This document shows positions 52,101-58,100 of a DNA stretch of 64,000 bases, piece by piece. How positions within the stretch are numbered: the stretch's first letter is position 1; each line of letters opens with the position of its first letter. The DNA comes from Psococerastis gibbosa (Eukaryota > Arthropoda > Insecta > Psocodea > Psocidae): NCBI GenBank assembly GCA_963971405.1, contig OZ020486.1:39641419-39705418 (forward strand), in the 5' to 3' direction. The position numbers and the translations under genes were made by a program. The notes under the pieces were generated by a model, which was not told the DNA's origin, did not search any database, and was given only the letters and a program-made list of their open reading frames with translations.

Positions 52101-55100
52101 GTGTGCACAGCGCCGGTATGGAAACATGGTAGGACTTGTCCTGGTCACCTCCGAACTAATCGTGTGACTTCACTGTGTTTCCCAAGGGGTTCGGAATCCA
52201 CTATAATCAGGAGGTCCCCTGTCCTGTGGGCCCACACCGTGGCCTGGGACTGTGTCAAACCATAGTCCATACTACTACTAGTGAGTAGATAGGTTCAGTC
52301 GCCACAGCCATTCCCGAAATCCTACATCCTCCAGGGGGTTGAGACACCCTCCTTTGCAATTCTACCTCCGTTGACCATTGACATTGACATATAGCGATTA
52401 GCGTCTCAACGCCCGAATGTAATATCCAATAAGTCTGCATTCAAGGACCACATGTTGAACTGTCCCTTCTTCCAGTTCCCCACAAGGGCAGAGGAGACGC
52501 CACAAATCCTAGCCCGTGAAAGGGGACGGAGTTTTAGTGCTACTCAAGCGCATTCTTTTATTGTTAAGGTTTATCAGTAGCGTCCTCGGGTCTTTAAACC
52601 ATAGAATGTAAATATACAATTTGGACTTTGGAGGGGGGTAGGGTAAGCTATTGATCAGATTAACTAAACGATATAAAAATAAAAGACGTAGTTGGAAGTT
52701 CTGTTTAGCTCCATTTTTAATTTTATTTGTATTTTGAAACTGAGCGGGTTTCTTGCTGCCTCTTTTCTGCCGGTTCGCCTCCTATTATAACCTGAGATTT
52801 CACAAATTGAAAAGACGCTCATGGTTAAACTCTATTGTGTGGTCACATATTTACGAAAATTAGAGAAATTTTTGATTTTATGTCTTTTCTTGTTTTTATT
52901 TATGCCGAGAGTGGTTCATTAAGACTAGCACGAAGACAAAAGGTTCATTTGCCCTGGGGTTCAGTGCTAAATTTCTCTAAACTTGCACAAATTAAGATAC
53001 TTTTCTCTCTCTCTCTGTTTTATCCTCGCCCAGTATTCCTGGACAAGGCGCATATATTTACGAGTACCATTACATTACGCACTGAATCTTCTTTCTTTCT
53101 TTCTTTTCCTTGTCCAGTATTCCCTGGACAAGGAGCATATATTACAAAAATACAATACATAATAATACCATCCCGCATCCCCAAGCTAGCGCTTATTTGG
53201 GACAAAACACTCATACAGTGCTGCTAAACAAGGCTTAATCATTTATTTTTGTTATTTATTTATAATGTTTTAAACTATTGCCTTAAACTATAATATAATG
53301 CGATATTAATGTTAGTCATGATACGAGGACATGCTACGTTGAAAATTAGCACCCTCAAATTTGTTGTTTCACAGTAGTTTTTAATTTATTAACAAAGCAA
53401 GTTATTAACGATTTAATAATTTTTTTTTTCTTCTTCTCCGGCCGATACTCCCCTGCGCCGAAGGAATATATTTATAAATTAACAATTATACCCTTATAAT
53501 ACAAATAACCTGTGGGCCCCCAAGTTAATCAACTTGTCGGGGGCTCGCACAGTAAACGCTGTAGATGATGCAACATGTTTTCTATTTCACGTCTGTGTTA
53601 GCAAAAAAAAACTTAGTTTTAATTTCAAATCAGTTTAATTCATACCATTTAAAATTGTAAGTTAACGTAAAGAGTAATTATAGTAAAGTAAAATAATTAA
53701 AGTAAAAAGTAAAGTAAGTTTTAAAGCGAAGTATTTTAATTCAAAAGCCATTTTTTAATTTTCGTTTTTATCTCTCCTATTTTAGTTAATTTTTTAAGTT
53801 GTATGGGCAATTCATTAAAAATTTTCGTTATACTATTTAATCTATTCCCGTATTTGTTGTAGGCTGGTTTCAAATTGACGTTTCTTGGATTTCGAGTATT
53901 GTGATGTGAATTGTTTTCTGTTTCTATGTTAAAATTCTTGTCAAAGAAGTTATATTTAATTACTTTAAATGTATAGAGTTGTTTTAGGTTTAATATTTCG
54001 AGGTACTTATATTTATCATCAATGTGGTTAAATTTTTTGTTTAGTTTGTTTGACAATATATTCTTAATTATTCTATTTTGGGCATTTTGCACTTTATTTA
54101 CATAAGTGTTTTTGTCCCTGCACCAAGATGTTATTCCGTAAGTTATTACAGACTCTATCAGGGCGTGATAAACATTTTTTATTACTTTCCTTGGCATCCC
54201 GTCTTTTAATTTATGGAGAGGTGCACTCCCAGATCGCAGTCTTTTACACAATGACTCTATATGCGATTGCCAGTTTAGATGGCTGTCAATGGTTAATCCC
54301 AAATATTTGTGCTCTTCTACCATGTCTATATATTGTGTGCAATTGCAGGTATTGCTGGAGTGCAGACATAATAATAATAATAATAATAATAATAATCACT
54401 TCACTTTACTTCACTTTTTTCCTTGTCCAGTAACCTTAAGTTTCTTGTTCTATTACTAAGCCAACCTAGCGGTATATATTGAAAAATAAAGAACCGGTCC
54501 GAGCTCACTCGAACATGCTTTCCAATTTATAAATTAGTAGATATAGAAATGTGTAACTTCATATAGGAAATAATTTCCCTATGGTTAAATTTCAGATCCC
54601 TCCAGAGGGGGGGGGGGGGTCCACCTCAATATAGTAAAAAAAAATTAAACGTAATTGCATATTCTGGAACGAACAGACCAATACATTGTAACACTAGTAT
54701 TAACAATGACACACACATGGCACGTAATGTATTGGAGCGTGAATTTTCCATAATTTCTCAAAAAATAATTTTTTGCACAGAAGCAAATATTTTTTTGGGA
54801 ATGTAACCTGTCCGTTTTTGTTACCCAATTGAACGCATAAAACGTACCTGAAGGTAGAAATCATCGATAGAAAGGTTCCACAGAAAATATATTTTTTAGT
54901 CATTTTTCATGAAAATTGAGTTATTTTAATTTTTTTTTACCCCCAGAAGCAAACTATCAAGGGGCAAGCGACCCCACACATTTTGTTAACATTAATAACG
55001 GCTATAATATATGTGCATTTAAAAGAAATCGTTAGAGCCGTTTTTTAGAAATAAGTTTTTTAGATGTTTTTTTTTTTAGTTTTTTTGAAAATAAAACCCC

Positions 55101-58100
55101 CCCAAATTGAGTTAGCCCAAAATAAAATAAAAATCGTCTCGAGGGATGATTTTTGTGAACCTATATGCAAAATTTCATCAAAATCGGCCGAGTAGTTTGC
55201 CCGGAAATCGATGAACAGACAGACAGTAATACAGACAGACATTTCGTAAAAAACACTTTTTTTGGTTCCTGGGACCTCAAAATGTGTAAATCCGTTGAAA
55301 TCTCGGAATCGAAAATTTGGACCATCACAAAGCTTTCCTTATACTACGTATAAATTGGAAAGCAAAAATTAATACATAACGAATTATCACGCTCAAGCTT
55401 CCGCTTATCGAGCGATCCTAGAGCAGTGGCACTGCAAAATATAATTTTATTGAGGATAGGTTAGCTGGTAGACTAGCCCTTAGGGGCCGATGCTCGCCTA
55501 ATATAAAGACGTTTTTCATTTCATTTAAATATATAAATATAATGATAATAATCATAACAATAATAATGATCACTCTACTTTACTTTTCATTTTTTCCCTG
55601 GGCCCTCTTCCACCTAACTCGGTTACTGCATGTATGTTGAAAACGACAGGATCATAAAATTATGCCAAGCAAGTACAAAAATTCATCTTAACTGTAAATG
55701 CCGTAATTCACTAATTCATTAACCTCAATCTTTCATTCAAACGAGGAGTCCGTCTCTTAATAATATTAATTATTATAATAACGGCATTACTTAATATAAT
55801 TGAGGCCGCATACCGTGTATTTCAAGAACAGAACCGAGGCAATGATTCCTCTGAGATTACAGTCCTGGCGAAAGACATTGTCCCATTGTCATGGTTTTAA
55901 ATGTGGCTATGCAGAGTAACCTGTAATTTGAAAGCAATCCCGTCATTTTGGTCTACCCTTGAGACCTGAATTGTAGATAGCCATCCTGTCATTTTGCTCC
56001 TCCGTAAGATCTAAATTGCGTAGGCTCCGCACTAACGGTTGCTAAAATGACAAAGAGAAGCTGCACGCCGATCTTATTACCATTTCCGCCCATTTTGAAA
56101 TTGCGATAGTTTTATTCTTCAAAGTACTTAACTGATCTTCTGAGTATTGTCTTATGGTCTTAGAGGTGTACCTCCTCGTGGTGAAGATGGAAGGGCGCAA
56201 TGGCGACTGAACAGATAGGGGACCGAGTTTTTAGCCGGGATAAGTAATAAACACAGTCTTTTCTGTGCGGGGAACTCTTTTGTCCTAGGGTTGGGAAATT
56301 GGCCCTGAAGGCGGAAGAACTCAATGGCACAACGGCATAAACATGCAGAAGGCAACGGGAGCCACTGCATTACAATTCCCTAGTATAGTCACCATGACTA
56401 CAGTTGCCATGATGATCGCCAATCTTAGACGGAAGAGGCGTTTGAAGAAGTAGATAGTTTTATTGATATGGTACAGGAATAGTCCAGTTGGTGAAAACTG
56501 GAACGGGCGAGCGAAGGACTAGTTTTGAAAAGGCTTAATGGATTCATGGGTGTGATACGTGAGCCTCCTCTACACCTTCCCTCTAGCCAACTTCTGACCA
56601 TTCAACATTTCTTGTGGTACTAGCTCCACTCTCCTAAGATCGTGTTCAATTGGGTTTCTGCTGTATTTCTTCCTTAGTCTTCCTCTTCTTCTATAACTTC
56701 CTCCAGCCAATTCTTCTCCTACCTGCTCTTTACGTGTGCGAACTATTGCAGTCTCCCTGTCGCTATCTTCTCCACCAGTTGCTCCTCAATCCTGAACTGG
56801 AGACTCAACTGGTCTGGGTCCATCTAACCCTAATGGGTACTATACCTCACTGGTAGGACAAAAACGCGGTTTTTGATACAGCATAAAAAAACAAGAAACA
56901 AAACTGGAAGCCTTTGATTTGTGGTGCTACAGAAGAATTTTGATAATTCCATGGAGAGACCACATTACCAACAAAGAAGTGCTCCATCGAATAAACGAAA
57001 AGAGAGCTATTATGGCTACCTTTCAACAAGAAGAGGCAAATGAATGGGGCATATTCTGAGACACGAAGTGCTCCTCAAGAACATCATTGAGGGTATGGTT
57101 GAAGGCACCAACTCTAGAGGACGACAGAGGAAGGAGTACTTAGAGGATGTCCTGAAGGAACTAGGATGCGACACCTACAAAGGACTAAAAAGGACCGCAT
57201 AAGACAGACAAGAGTGGAGAAGAAGACTAAAAAATTAGCTACAATCCAATCAATTGATTGCAACTCAAGAAAAAGACCAAATAGGGCAACAAAGGGGATC
57301 CTCCACCAGTCCTCAGGCTTAGATACTCAATGAGTTGTGCCCTGGCGTAAGACCTAAATTGCGTAGGCTCTGTACTAACGGTTTCTCCGGCGTATGACAA
57401 AGAGAAGCTGTACGCCGATCTTATTAACACTTCCGCCCATATTGGCATTACTAGTTTCATTGCAATGACATAGATTTTTTTCATCGACATGTAACTGACT
57501 GTGTTAACTGTTGACTATTGGGCCGGACTTTGCAACATACGATAAGTTATTGTTAGTCGGTACTTTATTGTACAATTGAACGGGATTGTTAGCGACTATC
57601 TTTATGTGGTACTTTAATAGTTACTGTCAATAGCATTACTCCTTTCTAACAAGGCTAGGAATCTACATTCTGTCCTATCATAATCATTCAAACTCTACTA
57701 TGTTGTAGATATGCCACTGGAAAATTGATGGAGGAAGAGTACCGTTCTGTTTCTTATAGTAGAATGTCGAATGTAGAAAGTCATATTTTCTGCACGCAAA
57801 AAATGCAGTATTCTTGAGATTACTACGAAGGGAAAACACTAGCTGAGAGCGATTCCACGACCTCCGTCTTGATACAAATTTTGTAGTTAAATTCGCAAAA
57901 AATGTAATTGAAAACCTTAAAGGCTGACAAAAAACAATTTTTTAAGTCACATTACTGAGATGAAATGTTTCTCTACATTTTGATATGGATAGAGTATGTG
58001 GGCGTCACTTACGTCGAATGGCCGCAGCTATTGGCGAACTTGGTAGTTGATCAAGGCGTTCCAAAGAGCAAAACGAAAACTGTGACCAATCGGTATCAGT

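Noticed and set aside
52045..52265. 70-codon + frame repeated at 2996..3229 as a conserved small gene
   Set aside because: Both are inside SINE4 copies; the similarity is that of the repeat, and tails and stops differ.
52835..53227. 130-codon + frame as a gene or a frizzled exon
   Set aside because: Low-complexity, internally duplicated, no match to Frizzled; the two flanking Frizzled exons already join in frame.
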